Of a DNA stretch of 64,000 bases, positions 7,495 through 16,087 are shown one piece after another. The notes under the pieces were generated by a model. The model was not told the DNA's origin. It made no database searches and was given only the letters and a program-made list of their open reading frames with translations. Source of the DNA: Corynebacterium vitaeruminis DSM 20294 (GTDB taxonomy: Bacteria; Actinomycetota; Actinomycetes; Mycobacteriales; Mycobacteriaceae); NCBI RefSeq assembly GCF_000550805.1, contig NZ_CP004353.1, forward strand, positions 2,170,001 to 2,234,000, read 5' to 3'. A program made the translations under genes and the position numbers. The stretch's first letter is position 1. Every line of letters begins with the position of its first letter.

Positions 7495-8469
7495 CTATCG
7501 TGCGAGCTCGGCGACGCGGCGTACCGCGTCCTCGATGGCGAACTTGTCGTCGCCGCCGGTCTGACCCTTGACGGCCGCGTCGAGGTCGGCCATGAGGATG
7601 ACGGCACGGCTGACGGCGTCGCCGTTCCAGCGCCTGGCCACCTTCGCGGCCTTCTCCACCGCGAACGGCGGCATGCCGAGCGGTCCCGCCAGCGCCTGGG
7701 CGTTGATGCGGCCGCGGCTGGAATACAGCCGCGCGATGGCCGAGACCTTCATGCTCAGCGCCGCCGACAGCGCGACCGGGCTGATGCCGAGCTGGAGCGC
7801 GCGCCTCGTGGAGGCCACTGCGCGTTGGAGCTGCCCGGAGCAGGCGAGGTCGGCGATGTCGAAGCCCGAGACCTCGGCCACGCCGACGTAGTAGCGGCGC
7901 ACGTCCTCGGCGGTGACGTTGCCGCCGGTGTCGGCGACGAGCTGGGCCACCGCGCTGGCGAGCTCGCGCAGGTCAGAGCCCACGCCCTCGAGCAGCGCGT
8001 TGACGACGTCCGGGGTGGGGCGCACGCCGTTGCGCTTGAACTCGGCCATCACCCACTGCGGGCGCTCGCTCGGGCGCATCTTGGGCACCTCGTGGACCTG
8101 GCAGAGCTTCTTGAGCTTGTCCACCACGGCCTTGGTGCGCCCGCCGCCCTTGTGGACGATGATCATGTAGATGCCGGGGCCGGGATCCTTGGCTGCGTTG
8201 ACGACCAGGTCGATCGGTTCCTTGCCCGCGTCCTCGGCGTGGTTGAACACCACGATGCGGTCCTCGCCGAACAGCGAGGGCGAGAGCAGGTCGATGAGCT
8301 CAGGGCCCGTGACCTCGCCCGCGCGCAGGGTGCTTACCACGAGGTTCTCGCCCTCGGGGGACTGCTGCCGGATGGCGTCGACAAGGCCGAGGCGCGCGCG
8401 TTCGGCGAGGAACTCCTCCTCGCCGAGGATCAGGTGCGTCTGCGCTAGCGGTGAACTCATGTAGTCCAT
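7495..8469 (-). CDS. holA: DNA polymerase III subunit delta
   Basis: A 324-residue clamp-loader delta subunit, which opens the beta clamp within the DNA polymerase III holoenzyme. The N-terminus LILGEEEFLAERAR is the family opening that lies where other AAA+ proteins have a P-loop, and the protein lacks a Walker A motif as expected for delta. The middle (GPELIDLLSPSLFGEDRIVVF) and the C-terminal helical collar domain are also recognisable. Start at 8469 or the ATG at 8460; neither has a strong ribosome binding site. It follows comEC by 29 bases, an arrangement common in Gram-positive genomes. Confidence 0.92.
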   Translation of the reverse strand: MDYMSSPLAQTHLILGEEEFLAERARLGLVDAIRQQSPEGENLVVSTLRAGEVTGPELIDLLSPSLFGEDRIVVFNHAEDAGKEPIDLVVNAAKDPGPGIYMIIVHKGGGRTKAVVDKLKKLCQVHEVPKMRPSERPQWVMAEFKRNGVRPTPDVVNALLEGVGSDLRELASAVAQLVADTGGNVTAEDVRRYYVGVAEVSGFDIADLACSGQLQRAVASTRRALQLGISPVALSAALSMKVSAIARLYSSRGRINAQALAGPLGMPPFAVEKAAKVARRWNGDAVSRAVILMADLDAAVKGQTGGDDKFAIEDAVRRVAELAR

Positions 8470-8498
8470 CGTGCCACACGCCGCGCGGGGTCACGCGG

Positions 8499-9911
8499 CT
8501 AGGCCACGGCGAAAACAAGCGCCAGCCCCGCGATGGCGGCGGCCAGCCTGGGGCGGGCGTCGACAAGCAACGCAACCACCCAACAGCTAAGCAAGACCAC
8601 GAACCCCACGCCGACGGCGTCGTGGGGAACGGGGACGCTCGCCTGGGGCAGGCGCGCACCCCAGCGCGCGACGAGGCCGACGAAGCCGACGAGCGGGCTG
8701 GAAAGCCCGATGGCGATCTGTTCGAGGCCGCCGGGCAGGGCCGTGAGCACCAGCCCCACGAGGCCAATGACCGTGATCGGGGCGACGACGGGCGCCACCA
8801 GCACGTTCGCCGCAACACCCACGACGGAGACCTTGCCCGCCACCAGCGCGACCAGCGGCATGGTGGATACCTCCGCGGCGATCGCAACGGCCACCGCCTT
8901 GGTCAGTACGTCCGGCCAGGAAAGCTCGGCGAGCCCGCGGTGAAAAAACGGGGTCAGCGCGACGATCCCCGCCGTGGCCGCCACCGACAGCGCGAAGCCG
9001 AAGCTTGCGGCCAGGTCGCTGTCGTAGAGCACGAGCCCGATGACCGCGAGGCACAGCGCGTGGATCGGTGGGGCCTTCGTCGACGAGGCCATGGCGACGA
9101 GGCTGATCGCGCCGGTCGCCGACGCCCGCAGGATAGACGGCTCGAACCCCACGACCGCAACGAAGCCGACAAGCGCCAGACCCGCACCGGCAAGCCGCAC
9201 CCGCGGCCCCGCGCCCAGGGCTGCGAGCACTACCACCGCGGCCGTGGTGACGATGGCGACGTTGCCGCCCGACACCGCGCTCAAGTGTGCCAGCCCCGTC
9301 GCGAGGTAGGCCTCCTTGTCCTGCGCCGACTGACCGCTGGTATCCCCCATCACCATCGCCGGCAAGAGCCCCGCGCCCGGCTGCCCGAGCAGCTCCGCCG
9401 CTTTGTCCGTAAACTCCGCCTTCAGCTCCCCCACCCAGCCTGCCCAACCCGCGGCCACGCGGTGCGCGTCGACGTGGTTCGCGACATAGAGCTTGCCGAC
9501 GACCGAAGGCGCGTCGGCCTCTACTACCCCGCCCGAGACCACGACCTGGTCGCCCACCCGCACGCCCGCCAGGCCGTCGTCGCGGGAGAACACCGGCAGC
9601 GTCCCCGGGCTCCCCTCGACGCGGGTCCGCAGCACCCACCCGGAGCCGGTCTTCGTTGGTGGGCCCGCCGCGCGGGCGAGGATCCGGTCGGGCCACCGGA
9701 TGGCGTCGGCAAGCGCGATGCGACGCTGCGCCACCGCCGTCGCGAGCGCGCCGAGAACCGCCACGAGGACGGCCTGCCCGCGGGCGCGGAAGAGAACGAC
9801 CGCGGCGACGGCGCAGGTCAGCGCGCCCCACTGCCAGCCCCTGCCCCACACCACCGCCAGCGTCGCCGCCCACACCGCAAGCGCTGCGGGAAGCAGGCGC
9901 AGGTCCTTCAC
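8499..9911 (-). CDS. comEC: ComEC/Rec2-type DNA-uptake channel, short form
   Basis: A 470-residue polytopic membrane protein of the ComEC family, the channel through which single-stranded DNA enters the cytoplasm in naturally competent bacteria. The competence domain is recognisable from GAGLLPAMVMGDTSG through HLSAVSGGNVAIV to FEPSILRASATGAIS, then repeated hydrophobic helices. Family members are often 650-800 residues; this one ends after the membrane part and lacks the C-terminal metallo-beta-lactamase-like domain. The GTG start overlaps the comEA stop in GTGA. A copy of the dispersed GCTTGTCGACG motif is in its 3' end. Natural transformation is not established for corynebacteria, so activity is uncertain. 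Confidence 0.88.
   Translation of the reverse strand: MKDLRLLPAALAVWAATLAVVWGRGWQWGALTCAVAAVVLFRARGQAVLVAVLGALATAVAQRRIALADAIRWPDRILARAAGPPTKTGSGWVLRTRVEGSPGTLPVFSRDDGLAGVRVGDQVVVSGGVVEADAPSVVGKLYVANHVDAHRVAAGWAGWVGELKAEFTDKAAELLGQPGAGLLPAMVMGDTSGQSAQDKEAYLATGLAHLSAVSGGNVAIVTTAAVVVLAALGAGPRVRLAGAGLALVGFVAVVGFEPSILRASATGAISLVAMASSTKAPPIHALCLAVIGLVLYDSDLAASFGFALSVAATAGIVALTPFFHRGLAELSWPDVLTKAVAVAIAAEVSTMPLVALVAGKVSVVGVAANVLVAPVVAPITVIGLVGLVLTALPGGLEQIAIGLSSPLVGFVGLVARWGARLPQASVPVPHDAVGVGFVVLLSCWVVALLVDARPRLAAAIAGLALVFAVA
8560..8570 (-). repeat. Dispersed motif core GCTTGTCGACG
   Basis: Exact core on the minus strand near the 3' end of comEC, preceded by GCGTT and followed by CCCGCC. Confidence 0.6.
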
Positions 9912-10591
9912 ACCGTGACCTCCTCTTTGATAGCCGCGAGCTTGGCCGGGCCGATGCCCTGGATGTCGAGCAGCTGCTCGACCGAGCTAAACGAGCCGAT
10001 CGCTTCCCGGTGCGCCACGATCGCCTCCGCGGTTTTCGGGCCGATCCCCTTGAGCGCCGTAAGCTGCTCGGCGGTGGCCTGGTTGAGGTTGAGCTTGCCC
10101 TCGCCGGGCGGGGCCTGGGCCACGGGCTCGCCGGGGAAGGGAACCCGGATCTGCGCGCCGTCGCTGAGCCGCTCAGCCAGGTTCAGCCCGCCCAGCTGGG
10201 GCGCGGTGAGGTCGATGCCTTCGCTCGCGGCGAGCAGGGCGTCGGCCACCCGCGCGCCAGGGGTGAGCGTGTGCAGGCCGGGAGTGGGGACATCGCCCAC
10301 GACCGCCACCACCGGCGAGGCGAGGGTGCTCGGCTCCGCCTGCCCCGCGACGCCGACCTCCGCGGGCGCGACGACTTCTTCTGGACCGCCCGCGAAGAAA
10401 TAGGCGACCCCCGCCAGGAGCGCGACGAACCCCGCGACCGCCACCTGCGCCCTGCTCAGCCGCAGCCGCGGGCGCTCGAGGCGGACGTGCATGAGGTCCT
10501 CCTCGCCCGTCGGCCGGGTAAGCTCCCCGATCCGCCCCGCGACGCCTTCTTTGATGTTTGCTGCGCCTAGTTTCTTGCCCATGTCCGACAT
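9908..10591 (-). CDS. comEA: ComEA-type DNA-binding protein
   Basis: A 227-residue membrane-anchored DNA receptor. It has a cytoplasmic N-terminus, one membrane helix at about residues 47-66 (AQVAVAGFVALLAGVAYFFA), an SLBB-like domain (VVAVVGDVPTPGLHTLTPGARV) and a C-terminal tandem helix-hairpin-helix DNA-binding domain with LTALKGIGPKTAEAIVAHRE and LLDIQGIGPAKLAAIKEEV. In competent bacteria ComEA holds double-stranded DNA at the membrane and passes it to ComEC, whose gene overlaps the comEA stop by four bases. First gene of the comEA-comEC-holA-ankyrin group. Confidence 0.93.
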   Translation of the reverse strand: MSDMGKKLGAANIKEGVAGRIGELTRPTGEEDLMHVRLERPRLRLSRAQVAVAGFVALLAGVAYFFAGGPEEVVAPAEVGVAGQAEPSTLASPVVAVVGDVPTPGLHTLTPGARVADALLAASEGIDLTAPQLGGLNLAERLSDGAQIRVPFPGEPVAQAPPGEGKLNLNQATAEQLTALKGIGPKTAEAIVAHREAIGSFSSVEQLLDIQGIGPAKLAAIKEEVTV

Positions 10592-10699
10592 GCTAAATCC
10601 CTCGCCACTTGTGGCAAGGGATGAAGGCCAAATCCTGTGGATAACTCGCGCGACCTGCGGAAACTAAGCTGTGGATAACTACTTAACCCCAACTTTCGT

Positions 10700-11506
10700 C
10701 TAGGTTGCGGCCTCCGGCGGCGGCGAGCTGAACACGGCCGAGACCCCCAGCGCGCCGGGGCCGCAGTGGATCGCGAGGGTCTCCTCCATGTCGGTGATCA
10801 TGATGGAGGTGCGCTCGGCCAGCGCCTCCTGGAGCTGCTCCTCGAGCGCGCGGGCGGCCTCCTTGGCGTCGTACTGCTGAATGGCGATGAACGCCGGCTC
10901 GCCCTGGGCGCGGGCGCTGATGAGCTCGGTGAGCTTGGCCAGCGCCTTCGACTGCGTGCGGGTCTTTACGGCCAGCTCGATGCGGCCGCTATTTAGGTGC
11001 ATGATCGGCTTGGTGGCAAGCGCCGTCGACAGCAGCGCCGTCGCCGCGGAGATGCGCCCGGACTTGCGCAGCTCGTCGATGCGGTGCAGGTAGAGCCAGG
11101 TCTCAGAGCGCAGAAGCGTGTCCTGGGCGAGGTCGACGCACTCGTCGAGGCCAGCCCCGTCGAGCGCCAGCCTAGCTGCCGCCATCGCCGCGGCACCCAC
11201 CGCCATGCCGACGGAGTTGGTGTCGATGACCTGCACGGTCCCGTCGAACACACCCGCCGCGGTCACCGCGGCCGACCACGTCGAGGACAGCTCCTTCGAC
11301 AGGTGCAGCGCCACCACCCCGTCGTCGGCGCCGCGCTCCAGCTGGCGGGCGTACGCCGCGGTCAGCTCGAGGGCGGACAGCCCGGAGGTGGACTGGTGGT
11401 CCCCCTCCTCGGAGACCAGGTGCAGGTCGACGACCGTGATGTCTAATTCCTTGACCACGTCCTCGGGCAGCCCCGAGGACGAGTCCGTGACGATTCGTAC
11501 CGGCAT
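10700..11506 (-). CDS. DegV-family fatty-acid-binding protein
   Basis: A 268-residue DegV protein; related proteins (FakB) hold a fatty acid for phosphorylation by FakA. The N-terminal loop RIVTDSSSGLPEDVV carries the Thr-Asp-Ser-Ser motif that contacts the lipid carboxylate, and VIDTNSVGMAVGAAAMAAA is the second conserved element. Full length. It sits 6 bases after the phosphatase gene, so they are likely cotranscribed. No fakA kinase gene is seen in the window. Confidence 0.9.
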   Translation of the reverse strand: MPVRIVTDSSSGLPEDVVKELDITVVDLHLVSEEGDHQSTSGLSALELTAAYARQLERGADDGVVALHLSKELSSTWSAAVTAAGVFDGTVQVIDTNSVGMAVGAAAMAAARLALDGAGLDECVDLAQDTLLRSETWLYLHRIDELRKSGRISAATALLSTALATKPIMHLNSGRIELAVKTRTQSKALAKLTELISARAQGEPAFIAIQQYDAKEAARALEEQLQEALAERTSIMITDMEETLAIHCGPGALGVSAVFSSPPPEAAT

Positions 11507-11512
11507 GGGCCC

Positions 11513-12220
11513 CTACCTTCCTAGGGCCACACCCATGTTCCACCCGTCGAGGTACCACTGGGCACCGGCGACGTTGGAGGCGTCGAACATGGCAGAAGGC
11601 GGCACCTCGTCGCCCTGGCAGTCGGCGTCGTTGGAACCGACGAAGAACCGCGGGCGCGCCGTCAGCTGCGCCCAACAGGTGTTCCCCAGCCCGGAGAACA
11701 TCGGGTACTGCCACACGCTCAGGTCGAGCAGGCTGGAGGTCAAGGCGCTGATCGTCCCGCCGTGGGCCACGACCAGCACGGTCGTGTTGTCCCACTCGTC
11801 GAAGGAGTGCATGAGCTCGTCGATGACCGAGCGCGCACGTCCCGCGACCTGCACCCGCGACTCGCCCTCCGGCGGGGCCCACGTGGCGTCGTGGCGCCAG
11901 GCGGCACGCGCCCCGGGGTACTCGGTGTCGACCTCCTGGTGGGTCTTGGCCTGCCACACGCCCAGGTTGGTTTCGCGCAGGCGGGGATCGATCTCGGGTT
12001 CGATCCCGACCGCGCGGCCGATGATCTCCGCGGTCACGCGCGCACGCGAGAGGTCGGAGCACAGGATCTTGCCGATCGGCTGGGTGGCCAGGTAGTCCGC
12101 CGCCATCTGCGCCTGCTCCACGCCGACCGCCGACAGCTCGGTGTCAAGGTGTCCTTGCATGCGTCGGGTGGCGTTGTAGTCGGTCTGTCCGTGGCGCAGC
12201 AACATTAAGCGGCGAGTCAT
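11513..12220 (-). CDS. Histidine phosphatase, probable glucosyl-3-phosphoglycerate phosphatase
   Basis: A 235-residue member of the phosphoglycerate-mutase-like histidine phosphatases. The catalytic motif LLRHGQTDYN holds the phospho-accepting His10, and VVAHGGTISALTSSLL carries the second histidine. In Mycobacterium tuberculosis the gene in the same position next to rsfS and nadD encodes GpgP, which makes glucosylglycerate for methylglucose lipopolysaccharide synthesis; I transfer this by position and similarity, not by direct proof. The ATG follows the rsfS stop by 3 bases. Confidence 0.8.
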   Translation of the reverse strand: MTRRLMLLRHGQTDYNATRRMQGHLDTELSAVGVEQAQMAADYLATQPIGKILCSDLSRARVTAEIIGRAVGIEPEIDPRLRETNLGVWQAKTHQEVDTEYPGARAAWRHDATWAPPEGESRVQVAGRARSVIDELMHSFDEWDNTTVLVVAHGGTISALTSSLLDLSVWQYPMFSGLGNTCWAQLTARPRFFVGSNDADCQGDEVPPSAMFDASNVAGAQWYLDGWNMGVALGR

Positions 12221-12223
12221 GGC

Positions 12224-12691
12224 TTAGAGCTCGTCCTCCTCGGGCTCGGGCTCGGCGAGCGGGATCTCGTCGAGCGACTCGACAGCGCGGACATCGACGT
12301 CCTCGTCCCACTCGCCGGGGCGCTGCATCGTCTCCACGCCCTCCACCTCGAGCAGCGGGCAGTCGCGGTAGAGGCGGTCGAGGCCGTAGAAGTCGCGCTC
12401 GGTGTTGCGCTGGACGTGGATGACGAGCATGCCGTAGTCGAGCAGCACCCAGCGGTTCTCGCGGTTGCCCTCGCGGCGCTTCGGCTCCTCGCCGACGGCG
12501 GTGAGCTGGTCCTCGATCTCCTCGACGATGGCGCGCACCTGGCGCTCGTTGTCGGCGGAGGCGAGCACGAAGACCTCGGAGATCGCCATGACGTCGGAGA
12601 CATCCAGCACGGCGATGTTGCTCGCCTGCTTTTCGTCGGCAGCCAGAGCAGCGATTTCAGCCAGCCGGATGGTGTCCTGAGATGCAGTCAC
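12224..12691 (-). CDS. rsfS: Ribosome silencing factor RsfS
   Basis: A 155-residue RsfS/Iojap protein, which binds ribosomal protein L14 and blocks subunit joining when nutrients are scarce. Conserved parts are IAVLDVSDVMAISEVFVLAS, ENRWVLLDYGMLVIHV and the acidic FYGLDRLYRDCPLLE. The GTG at 12691 has AAGGA seven bases upstream. A C-terminal acidic tail (PLAEPEPEEDEL) extends past the domain, as in other corynebacteria. First gene of the rsfS-phosphatase-degV group. Confidence 0.93.
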   Translation of the reverse strand: MTASQDTIRLAEIAALAADEKQASNIAVLDVSDVMAISEVFVLASADNERQVRAIVEEIEDQLTAVGEEPKRREGNRENRWVLLDYGMLVIHVQRNTERDFYGLDRLYRDCPLLEVEGVETMQRPGEWDEDVDVRAVESLDEIPLAEPEPEEDEL

Positions 12692-12772
12692 AAATATGTC
12701 CTTATATGGGATCGATAGACAGACAAATAATACAGATTAAAGGCCATTTTCCCACGAATGGCGACGGGTTGC
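12692..12772 (-). promoter_or_regulatory. AT-rich spacer with terminator-like hairpin and candidate rsfS promoter
   Basis: On the minus strand the spacer has the stem GCCATT/AATGGC followed by CTTTAAT close to the nadD stop, then an AT-rich stretch with TATTAT that could be a -10 box before rsfS. It is clearly lower in GC than the flanking genes. Confidence 0.35.
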
Positions 12773-13438
12773 CTAACCGACGTGGGCAACATCGCCCAAA
12801 TCGGGATCGGGGTCGCGCGCCTCGTCCACCCCACCCGGGTGGTACAGCCGCCGCTTGGCGATGTACTGCACGACCCCATCCGGCACGAGGTACCACACCG
12901 GCAGCCCCTCGCGGGCGCGCCGGCGGCAGCCGGTCGAGGAGATCGCCATCGCGGGGATCTCGATGAGCTCGACCTTCTCTCGCCGGTCGGCGGGCAGGAA
13001 GTCCTCGGTGAGCTCGTAGCCGGGCCGGGTCACGCCGACGAAGGTGGCCAGGTCCAGGACCTTCTCCCAGTCGCGCCAGCTTAAGATGCTCGACAGCGCG
13101 TCGGCGCCGGTGATGAAGAACAGCTCCGAGTCGGGGAACTGCCGCCGCAGGTCGACGAGCGTGTCGATCGTGTACGTCTCGCCGGGGCGGTCGATGTCGA
13201 CGCGCGAGACCGTAAACCGCGGATTCGAGGCGGTGGCGATGACCGTCATGAGGTAGCGGTCCTCAGCAGAGGAGACCTCGCGGTCGGACTTCTGCCACGG
13301 GTTGCCGGTGGGCACGAACACCACGAGGTCGAGCGAGAAGCGCGCGGCCACCTCGCTCGCCGCCACGAGGTGACCGTGGTGGATCGGGTCGAAGGTGCCA
13401 CCCATGATCCCCACGCGGCGCGGGGCTACAGTATTCAT
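12773..13438 (-). CDS. nadD: Nicotinate-nucleotide adenylyltransferase
   Basis: A 221-residue enzyme that makes deamido-NAD from nicotinate mononucleotide and ATP. The nucleotidyl-transferase motif [11 protein letters not shown] is at residues 13-23 and the second motif ISSTGCRRR is near residue 165. I prefer the ATG at 13438 to the in-frame start at 13477 because it leaves the usual short N-terminus. The C-terminus continues to [13 protein letters not shown] and ends at 12773. It follows proA by 77 bases, and that spacer contains a full copy of the dispersed motif. Confidence 0.93.
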   Translation of the reverse strand: MNTVAPRRVGIMGGTFDPIHHGHLVAASEVAARFSLDLVVFVPTGNPWQKSDREVSSAEDRYLMTVIATASNPRFTVSRVDIDRPGETYTIDTLVDLRRQFPDSELFFITGADALSSILSWRDWEKVLDLATFVGVTRPGYELTEDFLPADRREKVELIEIPAMAISSTGCRRRAREGLPVWYLVPDGVVQYIAKRRLYHPGGVDEARDPDPDLGDVAHVG

Positions 13439-13489
13439 AGCCAAAAAGCCTAGCTTGTTGGCCACTTTGAGCGCCAACTTATTGCAGTT

Positions 13490-13509
13490 GCTTGTCGACG
13501 CCTACGGCC
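13490..13509 (+). repeat. Full-length dispersed motif between proA and nadD
   Basis: Exact core GCTTGTCGACG followed by CCTACGGCC, in the 77-bp noncoding spacer just after the proA stop codon. One of the best matches to the extended consensus. Confidence 0.85.
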
Positions 13510-13515
13510 ACCGAC

Positions 13516-14823
13516 CTACGGGCGCGTCTGCCCCTGACCCTGCAGGATCCACTTGGTGGTGGTCAGCTCGGGCAGCGCCATGGGGCCGCGGGCGTGCAGC
13601 TTCTGCGTGGAGATGCCGATCTCCGCGCCCATGCCGTACTGCTCGCCGTCGGTAAACGCCGTGGAGGCGTTGATCATGACGGCGGCCGCGTCGACCTCGT
13701 CTGCGAAGCGCTGCGCGGTGGCGATTTTGCCGGTGGCGATCGCCTCGGTGTGCCCGGTGGTGTAGCGGCGGATGTGTGCCAGCGCCCCGTCGATGCCGTC
13801 GACAACCTTGGCGGCGATGTCGAAGGAGAGGTACTCGTCGGCCCAGTCCTGCTCCTCGGCCTGGACGACCTCGCTCGCGCCGAAGGCCTCGAGCTCGGCG
13901 ACCTCCCCGTGGACGGTCACCCCGGCCTCCTGCAGGGCCTCGATGATCGCGAGCTTGTCGGAGTCCGCCAACGCAGCGTCAATAAGCACGGTCTCGGTGG
14001 CGTTGCACACCGAGCAGCGGCGCGTCTTGCCGTTGAGCAGCATGGCGATGCCCTGGCCTAGGTCCGCGACGTCGCGGTCGATGTAGAAGTGGCAGTTGCC
14101 GGTGCCGGTCTCGATGGTGGGCACGGTGGCACCCGTGACCACGGCCTCGATGAGCCCCGCGCCGCCGCGGGGGATGACCACGTCGACGAACCCGCGGGCG
14201 GTGATGAGGTCCTGGACGCTGTCGTGGCTATCGCAGGGAAGCAGCTGCACGGCCTCGGCGGGCAGGCCGTGGGCGGTGACCACGCGTTGCAAGATCTCGA
14301 CGAGCTTCTCGTTCGAGGTGCGCGCCGACTTCGAGCCGCGCAGCAGCGCGACGTTGCCCGCCTTGAGCGCGAGCCCGAAGGCGTCGACGGTGACGTTGGG
14401 GCGCGCCTCATACACCATGCCCATCACGCCTAGGGGCACGCGCACCTGGCGCATCTGGATGCCGTTGGGCATGACGTGGCCCGCGACGACGACGCCGACG
14501 GGGTCGGCAAGGCCTGCCACCTGGCGCAGGCCGCCCGCGATCCCCTCGATGCGCCCCTCGTCGAGCTTGAGGCGGTCGATGAGCGACTCGCTCATGCCGC
14601 GGGCGCGGCCGGCGTCGATGTCGGCCTGGTTGGCGGCGATAATCTCCGCGGTGGCGCCCACGAGGGTCGCCGCCGCGTCCAGCAGGATCTCGTTTTTCTT
14701 ATCGCTGGTGAGCTTGGCTAAAACGGGGGCCACGTCCTTGGCCGCGCGGGCCTTGGCCAAGACCTCCTCGCGCTCGGCCGCGCGCTCCGGGGAAAGTTCG
14801 CTAAATTGTTGATCAATCTTCAT
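13516..14823 (-). CDS. proA: Gamma-glutamyl phosphate reductase
   Basis: A 435-residue NADPH-dependent reductase, the second step of proline synthesis from glutamate. The aldehyde-dehydrogenase fold is shown by [19 protein letters not shown], the Gly-rich IPRGGAGLI and the catalytic Cys region [13 protein letters not shown] near residue 267. Length is normal (about 415-435). It lies 52 bases after proB, whose product supplies the substrate. Confidence 0.96.
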   Translation of the reverse strand: MKIDQQFSELSPERAAEREEVLAKARAAKDVAPVLAKLTSDKKNEILLDAAATLVGATAEIIAANQADIDAGRARGMSESLIDRLKLDEGRIEGIAGGLRQVAGLADPVGVVVAGHVMPNGIQMRQVRVPLGVMGMVYEARPNVTVDAFGLALKAGNVALLRGSKSARTSNEKLVEILQRVVTAHGLPAEAVQLLPCDSHDSVQDLITARGFVDVVIPRGGAGLIEAVVTGATVPTIETGTGNCHFYIDRDVADLGQGIAMLLNGKTRRCSVCNATETVLIDAALADSDKLAIIEALQEAGVTVHGEVAELEAFGASEVVQAEEQDWADEYLSFDIAAKVVDGIDGALAHIRRYTTGHTEAIATGKIATAQRFADEVDAAAVMINASTAFTDGEQYGMGAEIGISTQKLHARGPMALPELTTTKWILQGQGQTRP

Positions 14824-14824
14824 A

Positions 14825-14849
14825 ACCCCCGAGTATAACCACCGGGGGT
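14825..14849. terminator. Hairpin in the proB-proA spacer
   Basis: Stem ACCCCCG/CGGGGGT of 7 bp without a clear T run, two bases before the proA start on the minus strand. It could be an attenuating or translation-controlling hairpin rather than a terminator. Confidence 0.35.
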
Positions 14850-14875
14850 ACCCGATCTACTCCCCGACCCAACCC

Positions 14876-16030
14876 CTAGGCGCGGGTGGCATAGTCGGAG
14901 AGGTAGTCGGCGTGCACCACCGGGCGCTGCATCCCCTCGGGCAGCTCGTCGCTGTGCTTGCCGAGCATCCCCTGCAGCACGTTCGAGTCGTAGTTGACCT
15001 CGCCGCGGCCGACGATCTGGCCGTCGGGATCGAGGATCTCCACGATCTCACCCGCGTGGAAGTCGCCGTCGATCTCCGTAATCCCCACCGCCAGCAGCGA
15101 GTGCCCGCTCGTGGTCACGGCCTTGACCGCGCCCGCGTCAATCCGCAGGCTACCCGTGGTGTCCGCCGCGTACAGCGCCCAGAACTTCCACGCAGACAGC
15201 CCGTTTTCCTTCGGGTGGAAGACCGTTCCCACGCTGGCGTCGTCAAGCGCCGCGCTGATGTTGCTTGCCGACGTCAACAGCACCGGAACCCCACCCCGCG
15301 ACGCGAGCCTCGCGGAAGAGATCTTCGACCCCATCCCGCCGGTGCCCACGACGCCGCCGTCGCCGGCGACGACGCCCTTTAAGTCATTGCCGTCGCGGAC
15401 CTGGGAGATAAACCGCGCGCCCGGCTCTGCGGGGTTCTTGTCGTAGAGCCCGTCGACGTCGGAGAGCAGGATGAGCGCGTCCGCGCCGACGAGGTTGGCG
15501 ACGATCGCCGCCAGCCGGTCGTTGTCCCCGAAGCGCACCTCGGTGGTCGCGACCGTGTCGTTTTCGTTGATGATCGGCACCGCGCCCAGCTGGCGCAAGC
15601 GCTCGAGGGTGCGCTGGGCGTTGCGGGCACGCTCGCGCACGCCCGCGTCCGAGGCGGTGAGCAGCACCTGCGCGGTGACCACGCCGTAGTGCTTGAAGGA
15701 CTCGCTCCACGTGTGCGCCAAGTGCACCTGCCCCACCGCCGCCGTGGCCTGCTTGGAGGCCAGGTCGGTCGGGCGCTTGTACAGCCCCAGCGGGCCCATG
15801 CCCGCGGCCACCGCGCCCGAGGAGACGACGATGAGGTCGCAGCCGCGCTCGATGCGCGCGTGCAGCGCGTCGACGATGCGGTTGATGCGCTGCGGGTCAA
15901 CCCGGAAGTTCTTGCCCGTCAACGACGAGGACCCGATCTTGACCACGATCCGCCGCGCCTTCGAGATGTACTGGCGCAGCTCCTCCTCGGGCATGAACTG
16001 GCGGGCGGGGGCGGCAGGCGTTGCGGTCAT
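14876..16030 (-). CDS. proB: Glutamate 5-kinase with PUA domain
   Basis: A 384-residue kinase for the first step of proline synthesis. The amino-acid kinase domain opens with [14 protein letters not shown] and continues with [24 protein letters not shown] and [15 protein letters not shown]; the last 75 residues form a PUA domain ([20 protein letters not shown]). The start at 16030 leaves a short unordered tail; an ATG at 15994 is possible. It follows obg by 57 bases in the order obg-proB-proA known from corynebacteria. A GCTTGCCGACG variant of the dispersed motif is inside. Confidence 0.95.
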   Translation of the reverse strand: MTATPAAPARQFMPEEELRQYISKARRIVVKIGSSSLTGKNFRVDPQRINRIVDALHARIERGCDLIVVSSGAVAAGMGPLGLYKRPTDLASKQATAAVGQVHLAHTWSESFKHYGVVTAQVLLTASDAGVRERARNAQRTLERLRQLGAVPIINENDTVATTEVRFGDNDRLAAIVANLVGADALILLSDVDGLYDKNPAEPGARFISQVRDGNDLKGVVAGDGGVVGTGGMGSKISSARLASRGGVPVLLTSASNISAALDDASVGTVFHPKENGLSAWKFWALYAADTTGSLRIDAGAVKAVTTSGHSLLAVGITEIDGDFHAGEIVEILDPDGQIVGRGEVNYDSNVLQGMLGKHSDELPEGMQRPVVHADYLSDYATRA

Positions 16031-16066
16031 AGACAGTTATCTTACAAGCGCGACCGCGCGCCACCC

Positions 16067-16085
16067 GCCGTAGGCGTCGGCAAGC
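16067..16085 (-). repeat. Extended dispersed motif after obg
   Basis: Minus-strand copy GCTTGCCGACGCCTACGGC, one core change from the consensus but complete in the extension. It lies directly after the obg stop codon. Confidence 0.75.
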
Positions 16086-16087
16086 GG

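Noticed and set aside
8451-10403. 650-codon plus-strand frame opposite comEC
   Set aside because: Antisense shadow of comEC/comEA; Arg/His-rich composition with no known fold, as usual in GC-rich DNA.
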